Assembly (NCBI GenBank): GCA_963753685.1
Contig: CAVWDE010000021.1
Span: 310,001-374,000, forward strand
Direction: 5' to 3'
DNA length: 64,000 nucleotides
From: DATAOG01 sp963753685
GTDB taxonomy: Bacteria > Pseudomonadota > Alphaproteobacteria > Geminicoccales > Geminicoccaceae
A program made the position numbers and the translations under genes. Positions within the stretch are counted from its first letter, which is position 1; each line of letters starts with the position of its first letter. The notes under the pieces were generated by a model that was given only the letters and a program-made list of their open reading frames with translations, ran no database searches and had not been told where the DNA came from. Of the stretch, positions 1-9,030 are shown in pieces.

Positions 1-396
1 ATCAGGGACGCGCTGACCCGCGAGCGCGACCTGTACATCGAGCGCCACGAGGAGGGCGAGAGGGTCTTTCGCGCCATGGGCGATGCCGCCCCGGCCTTCG
101 GCATGATCGGCACGCTCGTCGGCCTGGTCCAGATGCTGAGCCACATGGAGGATCCGAAGACCATCGGCCCGGCCATGGCCGTGGCGCTGCTTACGACCCT
201 CTACGGTGCGATGATCTCCAACCTCGTCTGCCTGCCGATCGCCGACAAACTCGCCTCCAAGGCTCAAGCCGCCTATGTGCACCGGACCCTGGTGATCGAG
301 GGCACGCTGCACATCCAGAACAACACCAACCCCGACGTGATGACGGAATTCCTGAGCGCCTATCTGCCCGAGCATCAGCGCGAGGCCGCGGCGTGA
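1..396 (+). CDS. motA: Flagellar stator protein MotA/PomA-like (C-terminal part)
   Basis: The reading frame is open from the first base, so the gene begins outside the window and only the last 131 residues are seen. They cover the end of the cytoplasmic loop and transmembrane segments 3 and 4. The stretch APAFGMIGTLVGLVQML followed by an IGPAMAVALLTTLYGA block is the stator core signature and is closer to sodium-type PomA than to E. coli MotA. The protein would form the ion channel of the flagellar motor with the MotB-like protein 41 bases downstream. Identification of the family is firm. The ion used is inferred only from this resemblance. Confidence 0.9.
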   Translation: MRDALTRERDLYIERHEEGERVFRAMGDAAPAFGMIGTLVGLVQMLSHMEDPKTIGPAMAVALLTTLYGAMISNLVCLPIADKLASKAQAAYVHRTLVIEGTLHIQNNTNPDVMTEFLSAYLPEHQREAAA

Positions 397-437
397 CCAG
401 ATCGGCACGGGCCAGCCTGGGCGGGGGATGATGCGCG

Positions 438-1394
438 ATGGCCAGGAACGTCGTGCCCGCCGGGGCCCCCACTTGGATCGTCACCTTCGCCGATCTGATG
501 TCGCTGCTGGTCTGCTTCTTTGTGCTCCTGATCTCGTACTCGGTGCCGGATACCCAGAAGCTCAGGATCGTCGCCGGTTCGATGCGCGACGCCTTCGGCT
601 TCCAGCGCAAAATGATCGTCACCGGCATGGTCGAGATGGAGGGCGACCCGCGCTTCGACTTCGCCCAGGACCTGGTGCCCGTGCCGACCAAGGACCGGGT
701 CGGCCCGGTGCCGGAGAACGGGGACGACATGAGCACGCAGAGTGCGCGGGCGGCCGAGATCGAGGACCTGCTGGAGCTGCTCGATCCCTACATCGTCGAC
801 TCCAAGCCCGAGGCCCAGACCGAGGCAAAAGCCGAGCCGCTGGCCGAGACGCCCAAGTCCGCGCCGAGCGAGGAGCAGAAATTCGCGCAGATCGAGCAGG
901 ATCTGCGCCAAGCGATGCAATCGGCGCCGGACCTCGCGCGCCTCGCCGACAACCTGCAGATCGAGCGCGCACCCGAAGGTTTGCGCATCCAGATCGTCGA
1001 CCAGGCGAACGCCTCGATGTTTCCGCTCGGCCGCGTCGAGATGTACGAGCCGACCAGGATCCTGCTCGGGCAGGTCGCGCGCGCGATCGCGACCTTGCCG
1101 AACAAGGTCGCGATCGCCGGCTATACCGACAGTGCCCCGTTCCGAGGCACCGACGGCTATGACAACTGGACGCTATCGCTGGATCGCGCCGACGCGACCC
1201 GGCGCACCCTGGTCGCGGCCGGTCTGGACGGGAGCCGGATCGCCAGCGTGATCGGCAAGGCCGATACCGACCCGATGTTTCCCCAGGACCCCCGCGATCC
1301 GCGCAACCGCCGGATCAGCATCACCTTGCTGCGGGAGCAGCCGCGGCCGGTTGCCGCCACGCCGCCCGACACCACGCCGGCCGCGCCGGAGTGA
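438..1394 (+). CDS. motB: Flagellar stator protein MotB/PomB-like
   Basis: 318 residues. Residues 10-35 form the single membrane helix, TWIVTFADLMSLLVCFF, carrying the ion-binding Asp at about position 19. Residues about 160-300 form an OmpA/MotB peptidoglycan-binding domain, ending in the usual DPRNRRISI motif. A Glu/Ala-rich linker of about 60 residues separates the two and includes the region where MotB proteins carry their plug. The protein anchors the stator to the cell wall. It lies directly after the MotA/PomA-like gene, so the two form a stator operon. The start at 438 places the membrane helix at the expected distance from the N-terminus. Confidence 0.93.
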   Translation: MARNVVPAGAPTWIVTFADLMSLLVCFFVLLISYSVPDTQKLRIVAGSMRDAFGFQRKMIVTGMVEMEGDPRFDFAQDLVPVPTKDRVGPVPENGDDMSTQSARAAEIEDLLELLDPYIVDSKPEAQTEAKAEPLAETPKSAPSEEQKFAQIEQDLRQAMQSAPDLARLADNLQIERAPEGLRIQIVDQANASMFPLGRVEMYEPTRILLGQVARAIATLPNKVAIAGYTDSAPFRGTDGYDNWTLSLDRADATRRTLVAAGLDGSRIASVIGKADTDPMFPQDPRDPRNRRISITLLREQPRPVAATPPDTTPAAPE

Positions 1395-1396
1395 GG

Positions 1397-1413
1397 GCGC
1401 CCCTCGCGGGCGC
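1397..1413 (+). terminator. Possible terminator hairpin after motB
   Basis: A six-base GC stem (gcgccc/gggcgc) with a five-base loop begins three bases after the motB stop. No T-run follows beyond TT, so this is weak as an intrinsic terminator. Confidence 0.25.
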
Positions 1414-1459
1414 TTCGGGCCATGGCCCTGGGCCTCGCACTGATATAAGTCGGTACGCC

Positions 1460-2650
1460 ATGGCAGCCGGCGATCAGACAACCCCGGGCGATCGCCTCCG
1501 GGCCAGATATCGGGCGGCGCACGCGCCGGGCGGCCTGCAGTCCGATGCGGCGCAGGCGCTGGTCGTCGAGCGACTGGCAGCGCTCGCCAACGCGCTGGTC
1601 GGCTATACCCCCGCATTGCTGCGTCCGGCCTGGCTCGATCGCCTGCGCGGACGCGCCGGCCGGGGGCCCGAACCGCCCCGGGGGTGCTACATCCACGGCC
1701 CGGTCGGACGCGGCAAATCGATGCTGATGGACCTGTTTTTCGAGGTGGTTCCGGTCACCGCCAAGCGCCGGGTGCATTTCCACGCCTTCATGCTCGAGGT
1801 CCACGCCCGCCTCAACGAGCAGCGCCGGCGGGCAGGGCCGCGCCAGGATCCGCTGGCACCGCTCGCGGACGCCCTGGTCGAGCACGCCTGGCTGCTCTGC
1901 TTCGATGAGTTTCAGGTCCAGAACATCGCCGACGCGATGATCCTCGGCCGCCTGTTCGAGGCCCTGCTGGAGCGCGGCGCCGTCGTCGTCCTGACCTCGA
2001 ACGTGGCCCCCCGGCGCCTCTACGAGGGCGGCCTGAACCGCGACCGCTTCCTGCCCTTCATCGCGCTGCTCGAGGCGCGGCTCGAGGTGATCGCACTCGA
2101 CGGCGCCCGCGACTACCGGCTGGACCGGTTGCGCGACGCGGCGACCTACCACCAGCCGCTCAGCCCGGCCACCGAGGCCAGGCTCGAACAGGCGTTTGCG
2201 GCCCTGACCGATGGCGCAGCGGGCGCTCTTGAGGTGATCGAGGTCGGCAGCCGCCGCCTCGAGGTGCCACGCGCGGCCCGGGGGGTTGCCTGGTTCGACT
2301 TCGAAGCGCTGTGCGAGCAACCGCTCGGGGCCGCCGACTATCTGGCGCTGACCGAGCGCTATCACACCCTGCTGCTGTCCGGCGTGCCGCGCCTCACGCC
2401 CGACCGACGCAACCAGGCGCGCCGCTTCATCACGCTGGTCGACGCGCTCTACGACCGCCGGATCAACCTGATCATCGGTGCCGCGGCCGGGCCCGCCGAG
2501 CTCTATCCCGCGGGCGACGGGGCGTTCGAATTCCAGCGCACGGTCAGCCGGCTCGCGGAGATGCAGAGCCGGGCGTATCTGGAGAGCCCGCCGCTTGCCG
2601 GCACGACTGCAGACTTCACGCCCTTCGCGCTCACCAGCGATCTGATCTGA
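1460..2650 (+). CDS. zapE: Cell division protein ZapE (AFG1-like ATPase)
   Basis: 396 residues from the ATG at 1460. The frame is open upstream to 1391, but that part overlaps the motB end and shows no conservation. The AFG1/ZapE features are present: a Walker A motif GPVGRGKS near residue 80, the HFHAFM segment, a Walker B motif LLCFDEFQV near residue 145, a sensor block VLTSNVAP, and the late RRFITLVDALYD motif. ZapE is a Z-ring-associated ATPase, and the family is also linked to protein quality control. In many alphaproteobacteria it precedes mdh, but here a HAD gene follows on the opposite strand. It appears intact. Confidence 0.93.
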   Translation: MAAGDQTTPGDRLRARYRAAHAPGGLQSDAAQALVVERLAALANALVGYTPALLRPAWLDRLRGRAGRGPEPPRGCYIHGPVGRGKSMLMDLFFEVVPVTAKRRVHFHAFMLEVHARLNEQRRRAGPRQDPLAPLADALVEHAWLLCFDEFQVQNIADAMILGRLFEALLERGAVVVLTSNVAPRRLYEGGLNRDRFLPFIALLEARLEVIALDGARDYRLDRLRDAATYHQPLSPATEARLEQAFAALTDGAAGALEVIEVGSRRLEVPRAARGVAWFDFEALCEQPLGAADYLALTERYHTLLLSGVPRLTPDRRNQARRFITLVDALYDRRINLIIGAAAGPAELYPAGDGAFEFQRTVSRLAEMQSRAYLESPPLAGTTADFTPFALTSDLI

Positions 2651-2663
2651 GCCTCTGGGTCGC

Positions 2664-3410
2664 TCAGCAACCCAGCTGGTCGGCGAGATCGAAGAAGTTG
2701 GCGGCGACCACGTCGAACGCGTGCTCGGGGCCGAGGTCGGTGGTCTGGCCCGGGCCGTGCTCGCTCGGACGGGCGACGAAGGCGGTGCGGAAGCCGCAGG
2801 CCGCGGCCGCCAGCAGATCATTGTTGTGAGCGGCGACCATCAGACATTCGGCGGGCGCCAGCCCGAGCAGATCGGCGGTGCGCAGATAAGCCTCGGGCAT
2901 CGGCTTGTAGGCGCGCGCGACCTCGGCGCCCAGGATCGCGTCCCAGGGCAGGCCCGCGTGCCTGGCCAGGTTGACCATGAGTGCGACGTTGCCGTTGGAC
3001 AGGGTCGCGAGGATGTAGCGCCGCTTCAGCCGGCTCAGCCCCGCAACCGCATCCGGCCAGGGGTCGAGCCGGTGCCAGGCGCGATTGAGGTGCTCGATCT
3101 CGGCCTCCGAGAGCTCCGCCAGGCCGAACTCTTCGAGCACCGTGCGCAAGTTCTCGCGATGCAGCTCGTCGAGCCTGGTCCAGTGCCGGCGGCCGCTGCG
3201 CACCGCCTCCATGGCCGGCTGGTAGAGCGCGCGCCAGCGCTCGGCGAGCGCGGTCCAGTCACGCTCGAGCCCGGCCCGACCGAGGCTGGCGCGGAGCTCG
3301 CGCGCGATGCTGCTGCGCCAGTCGACCACCGTGCCGAACACATCGAACGTCAGGGCCTTGACTCCGGTGCGGTCGCTCGCCTGGGCCTGGCCGCCGGCCG
3401 CGCCGATCAC
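2664..3410 (-). CDS. Haloacid dehalogenase type II (HAD superfamily)
   Basis: 248 residues from the GTG at 3410, which overlaps the TGA of the upstream MaoC gene by four bases (GTGA), showing translational coupling. HAD motif I is FDVFGTVVDW with the nucleophile Asp at about residue 23. Motif II is TLSNGN, motif III carries the Lys of YKPMPEAY, and motif IV is MVAAHNNDLLAA. This pattern and length fit L-2-haloacid dehalogenases, which hydrolyse 2-halo acids to hydroxy acids. The real substrate is unknown, because many family members are annotated this way without proof. Confidence 0.85.
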   Translation of the reverse strand: MIGAAGGQAQASDRTGVKALTFDVFGTVVDWRSSIARELRASLGRAGLERDWTALAERWRALYQPAMEAVRSGRRHWTRLDELHRENLRTVLEEFGLAELSEAEIEHLNRAWHRLDPWPDAVAGLSRLKRRYILATLSNGNVALMVNLARHAGLPWDAILGAEVARAYKPMPEAYLRTADLLGLAPAECLMVAAHNNDLLAAAACGFRTAFVARPSEHGPGQTTDLGPEHAFDVVAANFFDLADQLGC

Positions 3411-3892
3411 GTCGGATCGGCCCCGGCGGTAGTCGATCGGCGCTTGAACAGCATGGTCGCGATGAAGCTCAGGACCTCCTCCGCATCCTGGTTCAGGAGC
3501 ACCGATCGGACCCGCACGAGGCCCCGATCCGGCTTCGATCGGGACGGCCGGATCTCGAGGATCTCGAGCCGGGCTTCGAGGGTATCGCCCGGGCGCACGG
3601 GCTTCAGCCAACGCAGCTCCTCGACGCCGGGCGAGCCCATGGCCGCGGCCCGGTGGAGCATACCGTCGACGAACAGGCGCATGAACACGCAGACGGTGTG
3701 CCAGCCACTCGCGATCAGACCGCCATAGATCGAGGCGGCCGCCGCCTCTTCGTCCAGGTGGAAGGGCTGCGGGTCCCAGTCGCGGGCGAAGGCGACGATC
3801 TCATCGCGCTCCAGAGTGCGCCTGCCCAGATAGTGCATCTGACCCGGCGACAGATCCTCGAGGTGGATCTCGGCCACGGCATCCCGGTCCAA
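3407..3892 (-). CDS. MaoC-like hotdog-fold dehydratase
   Basis: 161 residues if the TTG at 3892 is used. A GTG five codons later (3877) is an alternative, and no ATG fits. The MaoC/R-specific enoyl-CoA hydratase signature is present: an Asp-Pro-Gln-Pro-Phe-His motif (WDPQPFHLDEEAA) near residue 40, GGLIASGWHT near residue 60, and the WLKPVRPGD segment near residue 95. Such proteins hydrate enoyl-CoA or act on related acyl thioesters. The gene is coupled to the following HAD gene by a four-base overlap. The substrate cannot be told from the sequence. Confidence 0.85.
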   Translation of the reverse strand: MDRDAVAEIHLEDLSPGQMHYLGRRTLERDEIVAFARDWDPQPFHLDEEAAAASIYGGLIASGWHTVCVFMRLFVDGMLHRAAAMGSPGVEELRWLKPVRPGDTLEARLEILEIRPSRSKPDRGLVRVRSVLLNQDAEEVLSFIATMLFKRRSTTAGADPT

Positions 3893-4217
3893 GGCAAGGG
3901 TTCAAGGTCACGCGCGCTTGATGCTCGCGCCGCGCCTCGCATAGCGGTTGCGCCACGCCACCGCAAGGGCCGGCTGTTGGCGGTACCCGCGTCCGCGGTC
4001 ACCGCCGCAGGCAATAACGACCGTTGTTATGCCCGAATGATATTCATGATTATTGTGGGTCTACTTTAACCTTAACATGACACCGATTGATGACTTCACG
4101 TCTTATTCATTTAGATCTGTCAGTTTGATTGTCAGGCTGGCGCAGATTGCCGGATGATGTGGGCCAGCATGCGTTTCGGGCCGCGCCCGCGCGGCCTCGC
4201 CACGGAGGGTGTGCCGG
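3893..4217 (+). promoter_or_regulatory. AT-rich intergenic region before the TadG/TadE genes
   Basis: This is 325 bases without a gene, lying between the divergent MaoC and TadG-like genes. Bases 4020-4130 are markedly AT-rich for this chromosome and should hold the promoter of the Tad-like genes. Two TTAAC pentamers six bases apart (4066-4070 and 4072-4076) resemble CtrA half-sites, although the spacing is not the full TTAA-N7-TTAA box. No promoter can be fixed with confidence. Confidence 0.4.
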
Positions 4218-5828
4218 ATGAGCAAGCGATGGGGCAGCTGGCGTGCGCGGCTGCGGCATCTGGTCGAGGACCAGCGCGGCGCGGTGATGATGATCGTCGG
4301 CCTGGCGATCATTCCCCTGTTCGCGGTGATCGGTCTCGCGATCGACGCCGGGCGCGGCTACATGCTCAAGTCCCAGCTGTCGTATGCCATCGACGCCGCC
4401 GGCCTGGCCGGCGGGCGGGCCTTCGAAAGCGACCTCCGCCAACAAGACATCATGATGTATTTCGATGCCAATTTTCCACCCGGCTACATGGGTGCCCAGC
4501 TGGCGCCCGGCAATCCCGTGATCACGTTCGACGACGCCAACAACAAGATCACGATCACGGCGACGGCGACCGTGCCGACCTATTTCATGCGGGTGGCCGG
4601 CATTCCCGACATGACGGTCTCCGCCCGCACCGTGATCCAGCGTGAGCTGAAGGGCATCGAGCTGGTCCTGGTCATGGACAACACCGGCTCGATGCGCGGC
4701 AATGGCGGCATGGCGGCGATGAAGCCGGCCGCGACCCAGCTGATCAACATTCTCTACGGCGAGCGCGAGGAGGTGGAGAATCTCTGGGTCGGCCTCGTGC
4801 CCTACGTTGCCTCGGTCGACATTGGCAGCCAGCACACCGACTGGCTGACCGGCTACGATTCGACCGCCTACCTGCCGACCACCTGGAAGGGCTGCGTCGA
4901 AGCACGCGCCTTCCCCAACGACAGCAATGATGAGACGCCAGATGTCGCGCCCTTCACACCCTACCGGTGGGCGACGACGCTCAATCAATACCTGAATCCT
5001 TACTACCAGTCGGGCTATTCGTACGACCAGACCAAGCCGAAGACTTGGGGACACTACCTCACTGGCGACAACGAATGGAATCCGGCCGGTCCTTTGTCGG
5101 CGCTCAAGCTGGACAACGATCTGTACCAGAACGAGGGCACGGGACCCAATCTCGGCTGCGGTCCGGCGATCACGCCGCTGATCGCCAGCAAGACCACGAT
5201 CCTGAACGCGATCGCCGCGATGGCTCCCTGGCACCGTGGCGGCACCATGGCCAACCTCGGCCTCGCCTGGGGCTGGCGCGTCCTGTCACCGCGGTGGCGC
5301 GGCCTGTGGGACGGCGACGACCCCGATACGCTGCCGCTCGACTATCACACGGCCAACATGCACAAGGTCGTGATCCTACTCACCGACGGCAACAACGAGT
5401 GGTATGACTACCCGGGCATCACCACGGGCAGCTCGCCCAACACCAAGTACAACGGCATTCCCGGCGACAACAGCTACCCGACCATCAGCGGCACCAACTA
5501 CGCGACCACGTTCAAGAACACCTGGCCCGGCGCCGACTACACGGCCTATGGACGCCTCGGCGAAGGCCGGCTCGGCACCACGGACAAAGCCACCGCCAAG
5601 ACTACCGTTGACAATCGCATGCTCAACATGTGCCAGGCGATGAAGGACCAGGACATCATGATCTACACGATGACCTTCGGGCCCTCGCCAGACGCCGCCA
5701 CCCAGTCGCTGTACACCAATTGCGCGACCAAGCCCGACATGTATTTCAACGCCCCGAGCGGCAGCGCGCTGCAGGCGGCGTTCGAGCAGATCGCCGACCA
5801 GCTCAGCAGCCTGCGCATTGCCGAGTAG
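4218..5828 (+). CDS. TadG-like pilus-assembly protein with von Willebrand A domain
   Basis: 536 residues from the ATG at 4218, nine bases after a GGAGGG ribosome site. An in-frame GTG at 4209 overlaps that site and is less likely. An N-terminal TadE/G-type hydrophobic segment spans residues 22-45 (AVMMIVGLAIIPLFAVIGLA). A vWA-like domain follows, with the metal-site motif DNTGS near residue 154 and TDGNNE near residue 390. Proteins of this type sit in the envelope with Tad/Flp pilus systems. Two TadE-like genes follow at once. No tadA, B, C or flp gene is in the window, so this is a satellite cluster or one end of a larger locus. Confidence 0.85.
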   Translation: MSKRWGSWRARLRHLVEDQRGAVMMIVGLAIIPLFAVIGLAIDAGRGYMLKSQLSYAIDAAGLAGGRAFESDLRQQDIMMYFDANFPPGYMGAQLAPGNPVITFDDANNKITITATATVPTYFMRVAGIPDMTVSARTVIQRELKGIELVLVMDNTGSMRGNGGMAAMKPAATQLINILYGEREEVENLWVGLVPYVASVDIGSQHTDWLTGYDSTAYLPTTWKGCVEARAFPNDSNDETPDVAPFTPYRWATTLNQYLNPYYQSGYSYDQTKPKTWGHYLTGDNEWNPAGPLSALKLDNDLYQNEGTGPNLGCGPAITPLIASKTTILNAIAAMAPWHRGGTMANLGLAWGWRVLSPRWRGLWDGDDPDTLPLDYHTANMHKVVILLTDGNNEWYDYPGITTGSSPNTKYNGIPGDNSYPTISGTNYATTFKNTWPGADYTAYGRLGEGRLGTTDKATAKTTVDNRMLNMCQAMKDQDIMIYTMTFGPSPDAATQSLYTNCATKPDMYFNAPSGSALQAAFEQIADQLSSLRIAE

Positions 5829-5832
5829 TCGG

Positions 5833-6462
5833 ATGACCGCGGGCGCCGGAGATCAGAGCATGCACGGCTATTGTCCGACCGGCCCACTGGCACCGGCGTC
5901 GGGCCGCCCCCGGCGGGGGCGCCCGGCGCTCGGCGAGCGCGGCACGGCGATGATGGAGTTCGCGTTCATCGCCCCGATCTTGCTGGCCATGATTGGCGCA
6001 ATCATGGAGTTCTCCGGGATCATGTTCGTCCAGAACCTGCTCGAGGGCAGCGCCCGCGAGGCGTCGCGCTACGGGATCACTGGCTTCACCCAGCCGGGCG
6101 TCTCGCGCGACGACCAGATCCTGGACATCGTCAGGCAGAACACCTTGGGGCTCATCGACATGGACCAGCTGCAGATGGAGACGCTGGTCTATCCGAACTT
6201 CGCCGACATCGGGCAGCCCGAGCCCTTCACCGACACCAACGGCAACGGCGTCTACGACAGCGGCGAGCCGTTCAACGACGTCAACGGCAACGGCACCTGG
6301 GATGCGGACATGGGTGCGGCCGGGCTCGGGGGGCCGGGTGACGTCGTGCTCTATCGAATGAGCTACGACTGGCACATCATCATCCCGATCTTCCGGCCGT
6401 TCTTCGGCGATACGATCACCTTGCGCGCCAACATTGCCGTGCGCAACGAGCCGTACGACTAG
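5833..6462 (+). CDS. TadE-family pseudopilin-like protein with calcium-loop repeats
   Basis: 209 residues, starting four bases after the TadG-like stop. After a basic N-terminal region, residues about 38-62 match the TadE motif (GTAMMEFAFIAPILLAMI), with the conserved Glu followed by a hydrophobic helix. The middle holds two tandem loops, DTNGNGVYDSGE and DVNGNGTWDAD, spaced as in EF-hand or dockerin calcium-binding loops. These are unusual for a TadE protein. It probably acts as a minor pseudopilin with the neighbouring genes. Calcium binding is inferred from the loops only. Confidence 0.85.
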   Translation: MTAGAGDQSMHGYCPTGPLAPASGRPRRGRPALGERGTAMMEFAFIAPILLAMIGAIMEFSGIMFVQNLLEGSAREASRYGITGFTQPGVSRDDQILDIVRQNTLGLIDMDQLQMETLVYPNFADIGQPEPFTDTNGNGVYDSGEPFNDVNGNGTWDADMGAAGLGGPGDVVLYRMSYDWHIIIPIFRPFFGDTITLRANIAVRNEPYD

Positions 6463-6484
6463 GCCAGAGACAGCGGAGCCATCG

Positions 6485-7111
6485 ATGCACATCGGTTGCG
6501 GATCATCAGGAGGAGCTGTCCGGCCAGCGCGCATGACGCGCCTTGGTCACAGCCTCGGCCGACTGTCCGGTGCGTTGCGGCGCTGCGCCACCGGCAACGT
6601 TGCCGTCGAATTCGCCCTGGCGGTGCCGGTTCTGCTCTTTTTGATGCTCGGCAGCGCCGAGATGGCGCGCTTCGTCCTCTTGTATCAGAAGATGGAGCGG
6701 GTCGCGACCACCGTCTCCGATCTGGTCGCGCGGGCGGAAACCATCAGCGAGAGCCAGATCACCGACATTTTTGCCGCCGTCGACCAGGTCGCCGCGCCCT
6801 TCGATCTCCCCGATCTCGGCGTCGTGTTCGTCTCCTCGATCACCAACGCCGACGGCACCGGACCGGTGATCGCCTGGCAGCGCCACGGCGGCGGGGTCTA
6901 CTCGGCCACGAGCGAACTCGGCAACCAGGGCGATCCCCCCGTGCTACCGCCCGATTTCGTGGTGCGCGAGGGCGAAACCGCGATCATCTCCGAGGTGTAC
7001 TACGATTTCACGCCATTCCTCAGCGAGATGATCGTCAAGCCGCAGGTGATCTACCGGGTCGCTCACCATCGACCGCGGCTCGGTACGCTCGACACGGTCA
7101 AGCCAGGCTAA
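6485..7111 (+). CDS. Second TadE/TadG-like protein
   Basis: 208 residues from the ATG at 6485, six bases after GGAG. A later ATG at 6533 would give 192 residues and cannot be excluded. A hydrophobic segment (VAVEFALAVPVLLFLMLG) with the TadE Glu precedes a soluble domain of about 130 residues ending just after RVAHHRP. It is the third gene of the Tad-like cluster, 22 bases after the previous one. Together the three encode one large vWA-bearing and two small membrane-anchored pseudopilin-like proteins, the typical TadE-TadF-TadG trio. Confidence 0.82.
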   Translation: MHIGCGSSGGAVRPARMTRLGHSLGRLSGALRRCATGNVAVEFALAVPVLLFLMLGSAEMARFVLLYQKMERVATTVSDLVARAETISESQITDIFAAVDQVAAPFDLPDLGVVFVSSITNADGTGPVIAWQRHGGGVYSATSELGNQGDPPVLPPDFVVREGETAIISEVYYDFTPFLSEMIVKPQVIYRVAHHRPRLGTLDTVKPG

Positions 7112-7171
7112 GTCGGCCCGACGCCGGGGCACCGGGCACCGCACCGACGCCAACGCGCACCAGGTCGGGGG

Positions 7172-8584
7172 TCAGCGGGGGACGCGCGGGGCGTCCGGGA
7201 GCGGCCAGGGGCGGGCGGTCTCGAACGCGCGCGCGGCGCGCAGCACCAACTGGTCGGCATGCATCGGACCAACGATCTGCAGGCCGACCGGCAGACCCTG
7301 GGCGGTCAGGCCGCAGGGCACCGATGCCGCCGGCTGCTGCGTGAGGTTGAACGGATTGCTGAATGGCGCCCAGTTGATCCAACGCGGCTGCCGGCCCGGA
7401 TCGGGACGCTCGGTGCCAGCCGCGAACGCGGCGAGCGGCAAGGTCGGGGTCAGGAGCAGATCAAAGCTGTCGTGGAAGCGCCGCATTCTGGCCCCGAGTT
7501 CGGCGCGCCGCTGGACTGCACTAAGGTAGTCCATGAGTGGCACCGCCTCGCCCTGCGCGGCGATCTCCTGCAGGCCCGGGTCCATCCGGGCGCGCTGCTC
7601 GCGAGTGAAGTTGCGTAGCAGACTGGCGGCGCCGACCTGCCAATGGATCGAGAAGACATCGATCGGGTCGGCGAAGCCCGGATCGACCAGCTCGACCCGG
7701 GCACCGAGCGCCTCGAAGGCTGGCACCGCCTTGGCGACCAGATCGGCGATCTCCGGCTCGACCTCGACGAAGCCGAGGGTCGCGCTGAACGCGATCCGAA
7801 GGTTCCGCACGCCATCGTCGAGGCCGATCCGGTAGTCCCGGGCGTCGTAGGGCAGGGCGAACCAGTCGCGGCGATCCGGCAAGGCGAGGACGTTCAGCAT
7901 CAGCGCCGCATCGCTGACGCTTCGGGTCATCGGCCCGAGATGGGCGACCGTGCCGAACGGGCTGAGCGGCCAGGCCGGGACGCGCCCGAAGCTCGGCTTG
8001 AGGCCGAAGATGCCGGTGAAGCCGGCGGGGATCCGGATCGAGCCGCCGCCATCGGTACCGACGTGCAGCGCACCCATGCCAAGCGCACAGGCGGCCGCCG
8101 CACCGCCGCTCGAACCGCCGGGCGTCTTGCTGGTATCCCAGGGATTGCGGGTGATGCCGGTCAGCGCGCTGTCGGTGACCGCCTTCCAGCCAAACTCCGG
8201 CGTGGTCGTCTTGCCGATCAGCACCCCGCCCTGCTCGCGCAGACGCGCGGTCGCCGGTGCGTCGTCGTCCCAGGGCTGGTCGCGCGCCGTCACGAGGCTG
8301 CCGCGCAAGGTCGGCCAGCCCTTGGTCAGGACCACGTCCTTGATCGTCGCCGGGACACCGTCGATGAGGCCCCACGGCTCGGCCCGCTGCCAGCGCGCCT
8401 CGGATGCCCGCGCCGCCCGCAATGCCTGGTCCGGATCGACCAGGCAGAAGCCGTTCACGGCCGGATCGAACCGCTCGATCCGGTCGAGCACGGCGCGCGT
8501 CGCCTCGACCGGCGACAGCTGCCGCTTGCGGTAGAGGCGGAGCAGCTCCGTCGCGGTCAGCGCGGCCGGATCGGTGGCGGTCAT
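7172..8584 (-). CDS. Amidase (amidase signature family)
   Basis: 470 residues from the ATG at 8584. All parts of the Ser-cisSer-Lys triad are visible: the Lys in ATIKDV near residue 82, the cis-Ser in the Gly-Ser-rich block PGGSSGGAAAA near residue 155, and the nucleophilic Ser in GGSIRIPA near residue 180. The length is normal for the family. These enzymes hydrolyse amides or carbamates, and some are subunit A of the Glu-tRNA amidotransferase. No gatB or gatC is adjacent, so a catabolic amidase is more likely. It lies in the same direction as the aldehyde dehydrogenase 440 bases upstream. Confidence 0.88.
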   Translation of the reverse strand: MTATDPAALTATELLRLYRKRQLSPVEATRAVLDRIERFDPAVNGFCLVDPDQALRAARASEARWQRAEPWGLIDGVPATIKDVVLTKGWPTLRGSLVTARDQPWDDDAPATARLREQGGVLIGKTTTPEFGWKAVTDSALTGITRNPWDTSKTPGGSSGGAAAACALGMGALHVGTDGGGSIRIPAGFTGIFGLKPSFGRVPAWPLSPFGTVAHLGPMTRSVSDAALMLNVLALPDRRDWFALPYDARDYRIGLDDGVRNLRIAFSATLGFVEVEPEIADLVAKAVPAFEALGARVELVDPGFADPIDVFSIHWQVGAASLLRNFTREQRARMDPGLQEIAAQGEAVPLMDYLSAVQRRAELGARMRRFHDSFDLLLTPTLPLAAFAAGTERPDPGRQPRWINWAPFSNPFNLTQQPAASVPCGLTAQGLPVGLQIVGPMHADQLVLRAARAFETARPWPLPDAPRVPR

Positions 8585-9024
8585 GGCTTCGGCGCCATCT
8601 CGCGCGCAGCGCCAGTTGCGGGTCGACGCGGCGGCATCCGAGGACGATCGCTGCGCCAGCCGTCAAGACACCGAGGCGGGCTGATGTCCCGAGATTTCAG
8701 GGATCCAACGGCGCCGGTGCGACTCGGCCCCAGTGATCGCCCTGGGCCCCCCGATGGGCTGATGCCGACCATTGCAAGGTCGGAACTGGCGCGAGCGAGC
8801 GGTGAGCTGGAGCGCCGCGACATCGATCTCCTCCATCGTAGCGGTATGATGTCCCGGCATAGCGGGCGGCCGCACCCACATCAAGCTCGGGCTCGAGCCG
8901 GGAGCGCGCGCAACGGCCCGACCACGCGAGCCCCGCTTCGGCTGTCGGACCCGGATATTCGATCTCCTACGAGTGGGCGCCAGTCTAGATTCCCTTGGCA
9001 CGGCTCTTAGATTGGCACGGCTCT
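8585..9024. other. Intergenic region without a supported gene
   Basis: 440 bases between the aldehyde dehydrogenase stop and the amidase start. Several open frames cross it on both strands, but none shows a family motif or a ribosome site. Apart from a short tandem duplication at the right edge, nothing was recognised. Confidence 0.5.
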
Positions 9025-9030
9025 TTAGAT
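8995..9030. repeat. 17-18 bp tandem duplication at the aldehyde dehydrogenase 3' end
   Basis: Two adjacent copies of ttggcacggctctt(t)agat abut at 9012. The right copy contains the last codons and stop of the aldehyde dehydrogenase gene, so the stop region has been duplicated. Confidence 0.8.

Noticed and set aside
7643..9010. Long plus-strand open frame over the amidase gene
   Set aside because: It is the antisense shadow of a clear amidase in GC-rich DNA, with low-complexity Arg/Gly/Asp sequence and no domain.
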